From NCBI RefSeq assembly GCF_000383875.1, contig NZ_KB912902.1:61644-125643 (forward strand): a DNA stretch of 64,000 nt, read 5' to 3'. This document shows positions 38,021 to 48,007 of this stretch, one piece after another; the stretch's first letter is position 1, and each line of letters starts with the position of its first letter. The notes under the pieces are model-generated. The model was not told the DNA's origin. It searched no databases and worked only from the letters and a program-made list of their open reading frames with translations. This DNA is from Caldibacillus debilis DSM 16016. Its GTDB lineage: Bacteria > Bacillota > Bacilli > Bacillales > Caldibacillaceae. Made by a program: the position numbers and the translations under genes.

Positions 38021-39844
38021 CTAGGCCTGCAGCATTTTATACTGGGCCTGAATCAGCTTGTAATATTCCCCTTTCTGTGCCATCAGCTGGTCGTGGTTAC
38101 CTTCTTCGATAATATTCCCGTGGTTCAGCACGAAGATCTTATCCGCATCCCGGATCGTTGAAAGGCGGTGGGCGATGATCACCGATGTCCTCCCTTTCAA
38201 CAGGGTTTTCAGCGCCTCTTGGATCCGGACTTCCGATTCGGTGTCAATGCTTGCCGTCGCTTCATCCAAAATCAGGATTTTCGGATCCGAAAGCAATGCC
38301 CGGGCGAAGGACAGGAGCTGCCTTTCGCCGACGGACAGCACATTCCCCCGCTCTTCCACTTCCGTTTCGTAACCTTTGGGAAGTTTGTTGATGAAGAGAT
38401 CGGCCCCGACCGCCTTCGCCGCCGCCTTCACTTCCTCATCGGTGGCATCGGGCCTGCCGAACCGGATGTTTTCAAGAATGGTGCCGGAAAAGATGAAGGT
38501 TTCCTGCAGGACGATGCCGATATTCCGCCGCAAACTTTTTAAGGCGATGTCCCGGATATCGTATCCGTCAATCCGGACGACGCCCCCCGTGGCATCGTAA
38601 AAGCGGCTGATCAAATTGGCGATCGTCGTTTTTCCCGAGCCGGTATGCCCGACGAGGGCGACGGTTTGCCCGGGCAAAATTTCCAGATTGATCCCGTTCA
38701 AGGCCGGCCGTTTCTGGTCGTAGGAAAATGTAACATTCTCGAAGCGGATATGGCCGTTCATCTTCTTCAGCTCGACGGAATCCTTTTTGTCCGAGACGAT
38801 CGGTTTTTCATCCAAATATTCGAAAATCCTTTCCGAAGAAGCCATCCCGATGAGCAATTGGTTGTACACCTGGCCGAGCCGGGAGATCGGCTCCCAGAAC
38901 ATGCCCAAATAAAAGGCGAAGGAAACGAAAACCCCGATCGTCACTTCCCCCGTTTTTAACAGATGGGCGCCGTACCAAAGCAGCACGGCCGTTCCCAAGG
39001 CGTTCGTCATTTCCACAAGCGGGCGGAACATGGCGTTTTTCTTCGTCGCCTGCCGCCAGCTTTCAAAATTTTCCGTATTGATGCCGTCGAAGAAGGCGAT
39101 GTTTTCCACTTCCTGGGTGAAAGCCTGGGTGATGCGGATCCCCTGCAGGCTTTCATTCAGATGGGAATTGAGCTTCGATTGCTTCAGCCGCACGATCTGC
39201 CAGGAACGGCGGATATTTCGCCGCAATTTCGTGGAAATGAAAAACATCAGCGGGACGACGATCATCACGGCAAGGGTAAGCTCAGGGCTTAAAGAGAACA
39301 GGATGGCGATGATGCCCAAGAGCATGAGAAAATCCATCAACGAATTGATGACCCCGTTCGTAAACAGTTCCTGCAAGGAGTTGGTGTCATTCATGATCCG
39401 GACCAGGATCGACCCGGCCGAACGGGAATCGAAAAACCGGTGGGACAGACTTTGGACGTGGGTGAACAGATGCGTCCGCAAATCGTAGATGATGTTTTGC
39501 CCGAGCCGGTTCATCCAGCGGATCCGGAACACGTTGGCCGCGTAAGAAAGCAAATACAGGACGAAGATCACGGCGACGAGAAGGATGAGCATTTCCCTGT
39601 TCTTTTCGACGATGGCCTTTTCGATGGTGTAAACGCCGATCAAGATCGGGATGACGAGGCGGACGGCCATCGTCAAAAATACCGCGGCGACGGCAAGGGG
39701 CAGCAAATTTTTGGCATAGGGCTTCATATATCCCAGGAGGCGGACCATCTGTTTCCAGTTGAACGGCTTTTCGATCACCTGGTCCTGGGAATAATGGAAT
39801 CGGTGCAAGACGTTCGGATTGATTTTTCTCCGTTCGGCTTCCAT
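38021..39844 (-). CDS. ABC exporter half-transporter, second subunit (YknV-like)
   Basis: ABC transporter with fused membrane and ATPase domains, 607 residues. Six helices occupy about residues 40-320. The ATPase has Walker A GHTGSGKTTIANL, signature NVLSVGERQLLSFARALL, Walker B KILILDEATASID and H-loop IIAHRLSTI. The signature reads LSVGER where LSGGQ is usual, the degenerate form often seen in heterodimeric exporters. ATG 39844 follows GGAGTGATGCGAAA, overlapping the stop of the upstream partner gene. Substrate unknown; lipid or drug export is possible. Confidence 0.88.
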   Translation of the reverse strand: MEAERRKINPNVLHRFHYSQDQVIEKPFNWKQMVRLLGYMKPYAKNLLPLAVAAVFLTMAVRLVIPILIGVYTIEKAIVEKNREMLILLVAVIFVLYLLSYAANVFRIRWMNRLGQNIIYDLRTHLFTHVQSLSHRFFDSRSAGSILVRIMNDTNSLQELFTNGVINSLMDFLMLLGIIAILFSLSPELTLAVMIVVPLMFFISTKLRRNIRRSWQIVRLKQSKLNSHLNESLQGIRITQAFTQEVENIAFFDGINTENFESWRQATKKNAMFRPLVEMTNALGTAVLLWYGAHLLKTGEVTIGVFVSFAFYLGMFWEPISRLGQVYNQLLIGMASSERIFEYLDEKPIVSDKKDSVELKKMNGHIRFENVTFSYDQKRPALNGINLEILPGQTVALVGHTGSGKTTIANLISRFYDATGGVVRIDGYDIRDIALKSLRRNIGIVLQETFIFSGTILENIRFGRPDATDEEVKAAAKAVGADLFINKLPKGYETEVEERGNVLSVGERQLLSFARALLSDPKILILDEATASIDTESEVRIQEALKTLLKGRTSVIIAHRLSTIRDADKIFVLNHGNIIEEGNHDQLMAQKGEYYKLIQAQYKMLQA

Positions 39845-39851
39845 TTTCGCA

Positions 39852-41606
39852 TCACTCCGTTTGCGTTTGCAACACCGCGGCTTGATCGCGGTATTGGATA
39901 TCGTAAATCCGCCGGTAAAGGCCCCCGTTTTGCAGCAAAAATTCGTGGGTGCCCCTTTCGACGATCCTCCCGTTTTCCAAGACGAGAATCTCATCGGCAT
40001 GCTTCAGCGAGGAGATCCGGTGGGCGATGATGAAGGTCGTCCGGCCTTTCATCACTTCCCGCAGCGCCTTTTGGATGGCGAATTCCGTTTCCATGTCCAC
40101 GGCGCTGGTCGCGTCATCCAAGATTAAAATGCTCGGATTCATGCAGATGGCCCGGGCGATGGCGATCCGCTGTTTCTGTCCCCCCGACAGGCCCAATCCC
40201 CGCTCGCCGAGAACCGTGTCATAACCGTCGGGCAATTCCATAATAAAGTCATGGGCCTGGGCCCGTTTCGCCGCTTCGATGATTTCTTCCATCGTCGCAT
40301 CCGGCCTGCCGTAGGCGATGTTGGCCTTGATCGTGGAAGAAAAGAGGAAGGATTCCTGCGGCACATACCCGATTTGGGAGCGGAGAGTGTACAAGGAATA
40401 GTCCTTGATATTCCTCCCGTCGATGAGCACTTCCCCCTTCTGCGGTTCATAGAAGCGGGCGAGCAATTGGGTGATGGTCGTCTTTCCCGAACCGGTCGGG
40501 CCGATCAGCCCGATAATCTGGCCAGGGCGGACGTGGAAGGAGATGTCTTCGACAGCCTCCTGGTTGTCGCCGGTGTACTTCATCGTTACCCCGCGAAACT
40601 CCACTTCTCCCCGGAAACGGACGTTACGGACCGCATCCGGCTTTTCCCGGATATCCTCCGGTTCCTCAAGAATTTCCAAAAGCCGCTCGCCGGAAGCTTT
40701 TGCCTGGGAAAACATGTTGATGATGAATCCCAGGTTCATGATCGGGAAGATCAAAAATCCGACCAGGCTGTAAAAGGCGACGAGCTCCCCGGGCTGCAGC
40801 CGGCCGTTGATGACCATGAGGCCCCCGTAGGAAAGCAAAAGCACGACGGAAAGATTGCCGATAAATTCCATCAAGGGAAAATATTTTGCCCAAATATTGG
40901 CGTTAAAAATGTTTTTTTCCCGGAAATCCGTATTGAATTCATCGAATCTTTCAATTTCAAAATCTTCTTTGGAAAGGGCCTTCACCGTATGAATCCCGCT
41001 GATGTTTTCCTGGACCTTCGTATTCAGCCGGCCGAATGATTTCCGGACGGCCCGGAAAGCGGGATGGACCGCCCGATCGAATTTGCGGACGGCCACGAGC
41101 AAAAAGGGAAGGGACAGGACGGTGACGGCCGTCAACGGCACGGAATAATAAAGCATGATGGCGATGCTCGTTCCGACAAGCAAAAGAAACCGGATCAGTT
41201 CGGCGATCCCGTAGGACAGGAAAAAGCGGATCCCTTCCACATCGGCCGTCAGGCGGGACATCAGGTCGCCGGTTTTTGCGTTGTCGTAAAAACGGAAGGG
41301 CAAATATTGCAGTTTCTTATACAGGGCGTTTCTTAAACGATAAACGGCCGAGATGCCGAACAAGTCCCCGCAATATTGCTGAATGTAGGTCATGATTCCT
41401 TTGACCGCCATGATGAGGACGAAACCGATTGACAGGTAAGGAATATACTGATATTTCCCTTTCCGGACGACCTCATCGATCGTGATTTGCAAGATGACGG
41501 GGTAAATGAGCGTGATGGCGGTGACGAAAATCAAAAAGACCGTGGAAAGGTAAAAATATTTTTTGTAGGGCAAATAATAGCTTTTCAGCTTTCGAAAGGT
41601 GTCCAT
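39852..41606 (-). CDS. ABC exporter half-transporter, first subunit (YknU-like)
   Basis: Partner half-transporter of 584 residues. Six helices lie in the first 310 residues. The ATPase has Walker A GPTGSGKTTITQLL, canonical signature GLGLSGGQKQRIAIARAIC, Walker B SILILDDATSAVD and H-loop IIAHRIS. The residue after Walker B is D where catalytic E is usual, so the pair probably has one degenerate site. ATG 41606 follows GAGGGGGTTGGTCAGC. Adjacent to the second subunit with 7 nt between coding regions: one heterodimer operon. The YknU/YknV match is tentative. Confidence 0.88.
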   Translation of the reverse strand: MDTFRKLKSYYLPYKKYFYLSTVFLIFVTAITLIYPVILQITIDEVVRKGKYQYIPYLSIGFVLIMAVKGIMTYIQQYCGDLFGISAVYRLRNALYKKLQYLPFRFYDNAKTGDLMSRLTADVEGIRFFLSYGIAELIRFLLLVGTSIAIMLYYSVPLTAVTVLSLPFLLVAVRKFDRAVHPAFRAVRKSFGRLNTKVQENISGIHTVKALSKEDFEIERFDEFNTDFREKNIFNANIWAKYFPLMEFIGNLSVVLLLSYGGLMVINGRLQPGELVAFYSLVGFLIFPIMNLGFIINMFSQAKASGERLLEILEEPEDIREKPDAVRNVRFRGEVEFRGVTMKYTGDNQEAVEDISFHVRPGQIIGLIGPTGSGKTTITQLLARFYEPQKGEVLIDGRNIKDYSLYTLRSQIGYVPQESFLFSSTIKANIAYGRPDATMEEIIEAAKRAQAHDFIMELPDGYDTVLGERGLGLSGGQKQRIAIARAICMNPSILILDDATSAVDMETEFAIQKALREVMKGRTTFIIAHRISSLKHADEILVLENGRIVERGTHEFLLQNGGLYRRIYDIQYRDQAAVLQTQTE

Positions 41607-41731
41607 GCTGACCAACCCCCTCAAGAAAAACAAGACGTATACATAAATATAACGGGTTTCGAAATTTTTTTCCACTCTTTTTTATTATTTTTTTATTTCA
41701 ACTTCTCCGCGCCGAGCGGCCCCAGGAAACG

Positions 41732-41757
41732 AAAAAAGACCGGTTTTCGCCGGTCTT
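41732..41757 (-). terminator. Rho-independent terminator of dapL
   Basis: On the minus strand AAGACCGG pairs with CCGGTCTT around a GAAA-type loop, with a T tail at 41737-41732. Confidence 0.85.
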
Positions 41758-41764
41758 GCGGAAT

Positions 41765-42886
41765 TCATTCCCTTCCGATTTTTTCGATGAACGCGGTCAT
41801 CGTCTTCACGGCCACCTCGATGCACGCTTCCTTCGGATCCAGACGGGAATGATGCAGCCCGAAGGCGGATTCGGCGCCGAGCCAAAACATGAAGCCCGGG
41901 ATCTCCTTCAGCATGAATCCGAAATCCTCCCCGGTCATCGCCGCCCTGCACTCCTCCAAGCGGACGAAGGGGAGCTCTTGGACGACCCGGATAAACGCTT
42001 CCGTCCATCTTTCGTCATTGACCACTTGATAATAGGCCGCCCCGAAATCGATTTTCGCCTCGCAGCGGAAGGATTCGCCGATTCCCCGGACCAACTGCCG
42101 GATCCGGTCCTTCGTCCTTTCCATCGTTTCCGGGCTCAGCGTCCGGATCGTCCCTTCCAGTCTCGCCGATTCCGCGATAACGTTTTGGGCGGTGCCCGCC
42201 GTCAATTTCCCGATCGTGACGACGGCGCTTTCCAAAGGATCCGTATTCCGGGAAACGATCGTCTGGATCTGCCCGACGAGATGCGCCGCGGCGACGACCA
42301 TGTCGTTGGCGAGATGGGGATAGGCGGCGTGCCCTCCCTTCCCGATGAGATCGATAAAAACTTCCGAGGTGTTGGCAAAAAGCAAGCCTTTTTTCACGGC
42401 GACCGTTCCAACCGGATATTCGGGGGCGATATGGAGGGCGAAGATACAATCCGGCCTCCATTTTCGAAAGGGCTCCGATTTCAGCATCGGTTCCGCGCCC
42501 CCCGGCCCCTCTTCCGCCGGCTGGAAGACGAAAAGGAGATGGTCGGGGATCGGGCTGCGGACGAAATGATCGATGAGCCCCAAGGCGACCGTCATGTGGA
42601 TGTCGTGCCCGCAGGCATGCATCCTCCCTTCATGGACGGAGGCGAAGGGCAGCCCGGTTTCTTCCCGGATCGGAAGCCCGTCCATGTCCGCCCGGTAACC
42701 GATCGTCCTGTTCCCCGCCGTTCCGGGGATCCGGACGAGGATCCCCGTCCGCCATGTCTTCCACTCGATCCGGTCCTTCGGATAGCGGCTGAGGTGGCGG
42801 AGCAAATATTCCTGGGTTTTATATTCCTGGAAACCCAGTTCCGGGATCCGGTGCAGATTCCGGCGGATGGAAACAAGGTCAATCAT
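41765..42886 (-). CDS. N-acetyldiaminopimelate deacetylase DapL (YkuR)
   Basis: M20 metallopeptidase-family enzyme of 373 residues that removes the acetyl group in the acetyl branch of lysine/diaminopimelate synthesis. It has the N-terminal [20 protein letters not shown], metal ligands in [36 protein letters not shown] and [16 protein letters not shown]. It follows dapH by 109 nt, and the pair gives consecutive pathway steps. The ATG start follows GTAGATCCG. Confidence 0.93.
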   Translation of the reverse strand: MIDLVSIRRNLHRIPELGFQEYKTQEYLLRHLSRYPKDRIEWKTWRTGILVRIPGTAGNRTIGYRADMDGLPIREETGLPFASVHEGRMHACGHDIHMTVALGLIDHFVRSPIPDHLLFVFQPAEEGPGGAEPMLKSEPFRKWRPDCIFALHIAPEYPVGTVAVKKGLLFANTSEVFIDLIGKGGHAAYPHLANDMVVAAAHLVGQIQTIVSRNTDPLESAVVTIGKLTAGTAQNVIAESARLEGTIRTLSPETMERTKDRIRQLVRGIGESFRCEAKIDFGAAYYQVVNDERWTEAFIRVVQELPFVRLEECRAAMTGEDFGFMLKEIPGFMFWLGAESAFGLHHSRLDPKEACIEVAVKTMTAFIEKIGRE

Positions 42887-42995
42887 CGGATCTACTTCCT
42901 TCCCGCGGCTGTATTCGGCAGCCGAAAAACCGCCCGGAAACCGGGGCGGCGAAAGCTGTCCCTTTGCCTCCGCCGTCCCGCCGGACTTTTCGCCT

Positions 42996-43706
42996 TTACA
43001 GCTGCCGGAGTTCCTGCTTGATCTCCGTCTTCGCCCTCGTTTTTTCGTCGATCGTCTTCAAGACCTTGGCCGGGACCCCGGCAACGACGGTATAAGGCGG
43101 GACATCGTCCGTGACGACGGCCCCCGCGGCGACGACGGCCCCTTTCCCGACGGTGACCCCTTCGAGGATCACGGCATTGGCCCCGATCAACACATCGTCT
43201 TCCACGATGACCGGTTTTGCGGAGGGGGGTTCAATGACGCCGGCCAAAACGGCTCCGGCACCGATATGGCAATTTTTGCCGACCGTCGCCCTCCCCCCGA
43301 GCACGGCATTCATATCGATCATCGTCCCTTCTCCGACCACGGCGCCGATATTGAGCACCGCCCCCATCATGATGACCGCGTTGTCGCCGATGGTGACGTG
43401 CTCGCGGATGATGGCCCCCGGCTCGATCCGGGCGTTGACCGATTTCAGGTCAAGCAGGGGGATGGCGGAATTGCGCCGGTCATTTTCGATCACGTAGTCC
43501 TCAATGAGGGAGGCGTTATCCTTCAGCAGCTGGTCCACTTCGCGCCATTCGCCGAACAGGACGCCGCTCCTTCCGGAAAGGAAGGTTTTCACCGAAGCGG
43601 GGAAATCGATTTTTTCCAGGTCCCCTTTTATGTACACCTTAACCGGCGTCGTTTTTTTGCTGTTTTGGATAAAGGAAATGATTTCGTTGGCATCTGCCAT
43701 TTTCAT
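42996..43706 (-). CDS. dapH: Tetrahydrodipicolinate N-acetyltransferase DapH
   Basis: Left-handed beta-helix acyltransferase of 236 residues that acetylates tetrahydrodipicolinate, an intermediate of lysine and peptidoglycan synthesis. The hexapeptide repeats run from about residue 90 ([40 protein letters not shown]) to 210. The N-terminal [20 protein letters not shown] and C-terminal [11 protein letters not shown] match B. subtilis DapH. In B. subtilis ykuNOP (flavodoxins) lie between ccpC and dapH; they are missing here. Confidence 0.96.
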   Translation of the reverse strand: MKMADANEIISFIQNSKKTTPVKVYIKGDLEKIDFPASVKTFLSGRSGVLFGEWREVDQLLKDNASLIEDYVIENDRRNSAIPLLDLKSVNARIEPGAIIREHVTIGDNAVIMMGAVLNIGAVVGEGTMIDMNAVLGGRATVGKNCHIGAGAVLAGVIEPPSAKPVIVEDDVLIGANAVILEGVTVGKGAVVAAGAVVTDDVPPYTVVAGVPAKVLKTIDEKTRAKTEIKQELRQL

Positions 43707-43713
43707 CGTTTCT

Positions 43714-44595
43714 TCATTCCTTTCCCGTTTGTATCGATTCTTGGACGATTTTCACAAAGGCATCTACCTGTTTTAATTGGAAATAGTTGCTGTATCCGAT
43801 CAGCCAAGTATCGCGGCCGAGCCGGGTGTTGTCCTCGTTGACGAGGGGGATCTTGTACAGTCGGTCGGATAGCCCGTCCAGGGTGATTTCCGGCAAAATG
43901 GCGTACCCGATCCCATTGACGACCATCTGTTTGCACGTTTCGATCTGGTCGACGATGATCGTGCTTTTCGGCGGCGTCTGGAACCGCCGGTGCCACCAGT
44001 CCTGGATTTCCTGAAAATAATTGGAATCGCTCTTGAATTGGACAAAGGGACGGTCCGTCACCAATACGTCTTCGATCCGCTTTATTTCGCAGTCGACGAG
44101 ATAAAGATGGTCTTTAAACAGGTGCATCTTGACCCCTTTCCAGTCGGGGGTTCCGCGGATGATGCCGACATGCACCTGGTCCTCGTACATCGCCTTTAAA
44201 ATCTCGCTGCTCCATCCGGTGATCAGGGAGATTTTGACATAGGGATACCTTTCGACGAATTTTTTTAACACCTTGGGCAGCCAATGCTGCCCGACGATGG
44301 AAGCGCAGGCGATTTTCAGCTTTCCGTAAACTTCCGATTCCATCGCCTGAATGTCTTCCTTGACCTTCTCCTCCAATTCCAAAACCTTCCGGGCGTATTC
44401 GACGACCAACTCCCCCGCAGGCGTCAAAGCAAGGCCCTTATGGGAACGCAAAAACAACGGCCTGCCCCATTCCTTTTCGATCGTCTGCAGCCTTTGCGAC
44501 AGGGCGGGCTGGGACACAAACAGCCGTTCCGCGGCTTTCCGCATATTCCGTTCCTTGGCCAAGACGGTCAGCAGTTGGAAATCGGAAAAATTCAT
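43714..44595 (-). CDS. ccpC: LysR-family regulator CcpC
   Basis: Transcription regulator of 293 residues. The N-terminal helix-turn-helix is in [20 protein letters not shown]; the effector domain has [40 protein letters not shown] and [20 protein letters not shown], all close to B. subtilis CcpC. CcpC responds to citrate and represses citB and citZ in that organism. It is followed by dapH after 7 nt, so the two are probably cotranscribed here. Confidence 0.93.
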   Translation of the reverse strand: MNFSDFQLLTVLAKERNMRKAAERLFVSQPALSQRLQTIEKEWGRPLFLRSHKGLALTPAGELVVEYARKVLELEEKVKEDIQAMESEVYGKLKIACASIVGQHWLPKVLKKFVERYPYVKISLITGWSSEILKAMYEDQVHVGIIRGTPDWKGVKMHLFKDHLYLVDCEIKRIEDVLVTDRPFVQFKSDSNYFQEIQDWWHRRFQTPPKSTIIVDQIETCKQMVVNGIGYAILPEITLDGLSDRLYKIPLVNEDNTRLGRDTWLIGYSNYFQLKQVDAFVKIVQESIQTGKE

Positions 44596-44728
44596 AGTTT
44601 CACCTTAATAAGTTTTTCTTATCATCAGTATACCAAGAAATGCTTTCCCGGCAAAGAAAAAATGGATAAAAACGACCTCCCCCGCCTGGGGGCGAAAGGC
44701 CGGGGACGGTTTACGGAAATCCCGTTTC
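44596..44728. other. Short spacer between cbpB and ccpC
   Basis: AT-rich part near 44600-44645 is a likely place for the ccpC promoter. No distinct motif. Confidence 0.3.
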
Positions 44729-45178
44729 TCATTCTTTTTGGTGATTCTCGTACAGGAAAGCGGTCCATTTTTTCAACAGGGCCCTCCTGGTCAATATCCC
44801 TTCAAAAAAGCGCCGGTCATCAACGACGCAGACAAAGGGGTGATTGATCAAAAGCTTCATCCCCTTGCTGACCGGGTCATCGGCCCTTAACGTGGGGATG
44901 TCCTTGTTCATGACGTCTTCCACCTTTTTTTCTTCCAACTTTTCAAATTCGATCCGTTCAAGCCCCATGATCGCTTCGAGGATCAGCGGCGTGCTGATCA
45001 GCCCGTGCAGCTTAAATTTTGTATCCAAGACGGGAATGGCCGTATAACCGCTTTTTGTCAACACCAATAAGGCATGTTCCAGATTGTTCCCCAGCTGGAC
45101 ATGGGCCACCCGTTCGGAAGGAATGATCAGGTTCCGGACTTCGCTTTCAAAAAAAAATTCCGTCTGCACATTGATCAT
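44729..45178 (-). CDS. cbpB: Paired CBS-domain protein CbpB (YkuL)
   Basis: Cytosolic protein of 149 residues made of two CBS motifs: HVQLGNNLEHALLVLTKSGY followed by TAIPVLDTKFKLHGLIST, and DIPTLRADDPVSKGMKLLIN followed by HPFVCVVDDRRFFEGILTRR. The B. subtilis and Listeria homologues bind c-di-AMP and, when free, activate the stringent-response enzyme Rel. Gene order cbpB-ccpC agrees with B. subtilis ykuL-ykuM. ATG follows GGGGAGTTATCGAA. Confidence 0.9.
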   Translation of the reverse strand: MINVQTEFFFESEVRNLIIPSERVAHVQLGNNLEHALLVLTKSGYTAIPVLDTKFKLHGLISTPLILEAIMGLERIEFEKLEEKKVEDVMNKDIPTLRADDPVSKGMKLLINHPFVCVVDDRRFFEGILTRRALLKKWTAFLYENHQKE

Positions 45179-45409
45179 TTCGATAACTCCCCGATTGATT
45201 TTTTCACCCCAATTTTATCATAGTTGAAAAATATTTACCTAAAGAATTCTATGACAGATTTTTTCCCCGTTCGACGGGAAAAACGAAGCAGGGGAAGCTT
45301 CCCGTCAGGAAGGCATGGGAATGACGGCGGAACAGCCGGTTTGCGGATGAAGGGGCGGCCTCCGCCGAAGCCCATGTCCGCGCCCTTCCGCGGCTTCCCC
45401 GCTCCTTTT

Positions 45410-45652
45410 TCAATAGGAGCCGAAACGGAACAGCAGGAAAAAGATGAGGAGAAGGGTGGCCGAGGCAAACAGCACATAGGAAAGGAAAACCGGGTTTTTC
45501 AAATAGGGGCGTTCCCGGACGATTTTCGGGATCTCGCTGTCCCTTTCATCCTTCGCCAAGGCCTGGGCCCTTGCCGCCCTTATGGTGTAGATCAGGGCGA
45601 AGAGGTTGAAAAGGAAGGCGAGGAAAACCATATAGGCATAATTTCCGTCCAC
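45410..45652 (-). CDS. Small two-helix membrane protein, unknown
   Basis: Protein of 80 residues with a first helix YMVFLAFLFNLFALIYTI, a charged cytoplasmic loop with RAARAQALAKDERDSEIPKI, then YLKNPVFLSYVLFASATLLL ending the second helix. The GTG start follows AAGGAGGACGTCACG. I do not recognise the family. It is isolated between cbpB and the next small gene and has no clear terminator. Confidence 0.65.
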   Translation of the reverse strand: MDGNYAYMVFLAFLFNLFALIYTIRAARAQALAKDERDSEIPKIVRERPYLKNPVFLSYVLFASATLLLIFFLLFRFGSY

Positions 45653-45872
45653 CGTGACGTCCTCCTTCGCTGTAAGGTTTTGCGGCGAAATTCAGGGAGT
45701 CTTCATCCTTACGATGCCTAATTTCCTCCGCCGCTATACATGGATCCGCAAGGAGGACGCGAATAAGAATATGGCGGGGACAGGAGAAAACGGACGGGCC
45801 CGGGAAACCGCGGCAAATAAACGGACGCCCTTTGCGCGGCGTCCGCCGGAAATGGGCGTCCTTTCAAACGGT

Positions 45873-46076
45873 TCATTTTTGATTGGATAAAATCTCGTTC
45901 AATTTCGACAGGGCCCTGATGATCGTCTTTTTTTTGCAAGTCCCCTTGCAGGAAACGACGGTGTCGTCCAAGGATGCATAGACCTTTCCCATCCCTTTGG
46001 GCGGATAAAAACCGTAAATATAGACTTTGATCATTCCGTAATTGGAAGGGATCAACATCATTTCAAAACTGTTCAT
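45873..46076 (-). CDS. Small conserved-looking protein, unknown
   Basis: Protein of 67 residues, started at ATG 46076 after AAAGGAGATCGCCG. It contains KVYIYGFYPPKGMGKVYASL, SLDDTVVSCKGTCKKKTIIR and a C-terminal helix LSKLNEILSNQK. The CKGTCKKK pair could bind a metal or form a disulfide. A good promoter lies about 50-75 nt upstream. Position near cbpB suggests a ykzF-like gene, but I cannot confirm that from memory, so no symbol is given. Confidence 0.7.
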   Translation of the reverse strand: MNSFEMMLIPSNYGMIKVYIYGFYPPKGMGKVYASLDDTVVSCKGTCKKKTIIRALSKLNEILSNQK

Positions 46077-46123
46077 CGGCGATCTCCTTTGGCAAAACTT
46101 TTCTCCTTTCACCTTGGATATTA

Positions 46124-46152
46124 ATTTTAATATATTTTTTCTTTGCGGTAAA
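46124..46152 (-). promoter_or_regulatory. Promoter for the 67-residue protein gene
   Basis: TTTACC at 46152-46147 and TAAAAT at 46129-46124 on the minus strand, spacer 17 nt. Confidence 0.6.
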
Positions 46153-46988
46153 ATGATACGACCCGCGGACGGAACGGAGAAGAAATTTGCCCTGTTCCGG
46201 GAAACCCCGCCCGGCCCAGCCGCCGGAGAAGATGACGGCCATTTTTCCGGCGGAGGCCTTAACCGGGATGGCGGTTATTTTTCATGTCGCGTTGATGTCA
46301 CGGAATGTTAAAATGATGGACCGGTCGCTGAAATTGCCGGACGTTCGATGCGGAGTCGGACGATTTTTATTTATCGGATCAAAGGTTCCGGACGGGATGC
46401 CGGTCCATCGAATTTGCGGAACCGAGGCGAAGGAAGAAGCGCTTTCCCGTTTCCGCCGGACGGGCGGCAAAGGGACGGCCTTTTCCTTGGACGTTTCGGC
46501 GAAAAGACGGAACCTTCTCCCGATGCGGAACGATCCGAAAACCCATGCCGGACATTCCGGCCGAGGGAAAGGGCATTTCCAAGAAGCCGCCCAAGCCGGG
46601 CAATGAAAGACGGACGGCAAAGGCCGGCCGGTCGGCCCAAAACCGCCCAGTCCGGCAACATGCGCCCCGGCCCCGCCTTGGCGCGAAACAGACTGGACGG
46701 ACGGGGAAAGAGCGTAAATCGGCGGCGGCATTCATCCCTGGCCGGAGGCAATTCCGGCCCCAGCGTGGGAAAAACCCAAGGCGGCCGGCGGCCCTTCCCT
46801 ATCCTGAAAATGCCTTTTCCGAGATTAGAAGGTTCCGGAACCGACGGCCGGGAAGCGGCCCCGTCGGCGGCGGGGGTCTTGCCCACGGCAGATTTTTCCT
46901 CGTAAAACCCGCGGAACACGCCCTTCCTTTCCCCAATTTCTTTTGCTAGGATAGAATTATCGATAAATTGTTGGAACGGGACAGAAAA
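46153..46988. other. Long GC-rich spacer upstream of ykuE, no credible gene
   Basis: More than 800 nt. Overlapping open frames are present in all phases (R-, G-, P-rich), but none has a ribosome binding site or known motif. The last 40 nt are AT-richer and carry the ykuE start region. Confidence 0.5.
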
Positions 46989-47846
46989 ATGCCAAAAAAA
47001 ATGACGAGGAGAACCTTTTTGAAAACTTTGGGGAAAACCGGAGCTTTTACCCTGCTTGCGGGGTTGAGCGGATATTATTATTCGAAACATATTGAGCCCT
47101 ATTGGACGGAAATCACCCGCTTCACCATCAGGCACAAACTCATCCCGGCCGATTTCTGGCGTTTTAAAATCGCCCTGTTCAGCGACACCCATCTCGGCTA
47201 CCACTACCAGCTTTCCCACCTCCGGAAAGCCGTCTCCCTCATCATGGAAGAAAATCCGGATATGATCATTTTTTCCGGGGACTTGATGGACAATCCATCC
47301 GCCTATCATCAAATCCGGGAAACGGTGGAACTGCTCCGACTCCTGGACGCCCCCTTCGGCAAGTTCGCCGTTTTCGGAAACCATGACCACGGGGGATACG
47401 GTACGGAAAAATACCGGTACATCATGGAAGAAAGCCGCTTCAAAGTTTTGCAAAATACCGCCGTTCCCGTGGCAAAAGGCCGGTCTTTTATTTTTTTGGC
47501 GGGTGTCGACGACTGCATGCTGGGAAGGCCGGATCTGAAAGCGGCGCTGGCCCAGCAGCCGGGAGAAGTGTACACGATCCTGATTTCCCACGCCCCCGAT
47601 TACGCGGATGTCGCCAAGGGCTATCCGGTCCATTTGCAGATCAGCGGCCACAGCCACGGAGGGCAAATCCAAATCCCCTTCGTCGGGCCCGTCATTACCC
47701 CCCGGTACGGAAGAAAATACGTGGAAGGCTTATATGCATTGGACGGGCTCACCTTGTACGTCAACCGGGGATTGGGCACGACGAGGCTCCCCTTCCGTTT
47801 CCTTTCCCGGCCGGAAATCACGTTTTTTACCTTGGAACCGGAATAA
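46989..47846 (+). CDS. ykuE: Tat-exported metallophosphoesterase YkuE
   Basis: Calcineurin-like phosphoesterase of 285 residues. The N terminus carries a twin-arginine signal (TRRTFLK) followed by a hydrophobic stretch; B. subtilis YkuE is a known TatAyCy substrate. Metal-site motifs are FSDTHLGY, FSGDLMDN, FGNHDHGGYG, LISHAPD and SGHSHGGQIQ. The C-terminal NRGLGTTRLPFRFLSRPEIT is typical. The ATG at 46989 follows GGAACGGGACAGAAAA. A terminator follows. Confidence 0.93.
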   Translation: MPKKMTRRTFLKTLGKTGAFTLLAGLSGYYYSKHIEPYWTEITRFTIRHKLIPADFWRFKIALFSDTHLGYHYQLSHLRKAVSLIMEENPDMIIFSGDLMDNPSAYHQIRETVELLRLLDAPFGKFAVFGNHDHGGYGTEKYRYIMEESRFKVLQNTAVPVAKGRSFIFLAGVDDCMLGRPDLKAALAQQPGEVYTILISHAPDYADVAKGYPVHLQISGHSHGGQIQIPFVGPVITPRYGRKYVEGLYALDGLTLYVNRGLGTTRLPFRFLSRPEITFFTLEPE

Positions 47847-47970
47847 GGCGGCGGAAAATGCCGGACGAACTCGGAACACCTTCCCCGGGGCGATTAAAAA
47901 TTCCAGGGAAGTGGCTGGCGCAAGCGGAGAGGGACGCTGAGCCGCCGCTCATCCTTTTCCCAAAAGGATA

Positions 47971-48003
47971 GGGGGTCCGATTTTTCGGAACCCCCTTTTC
48001 TTC
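47971..48003 (+). terminator. Terminator between ykuE and the CheW-domain gene
   Basis: GGGGGTCCGA and TCGGAACCCCC form a stem (with one mismatch) followed by TTTTCTT on the plus strand. The minus strand has a weaker tail. Confidence 0.72.
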
Positions 48004-48007
48004 ATCT

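Noticed and set aside
46371-47672. 433-codon minus frame covering the ykuE gene and its upstream spacer
   Set aside because: Opposite the clear ykuE gene, composition typical of shadow frames, no known domain.
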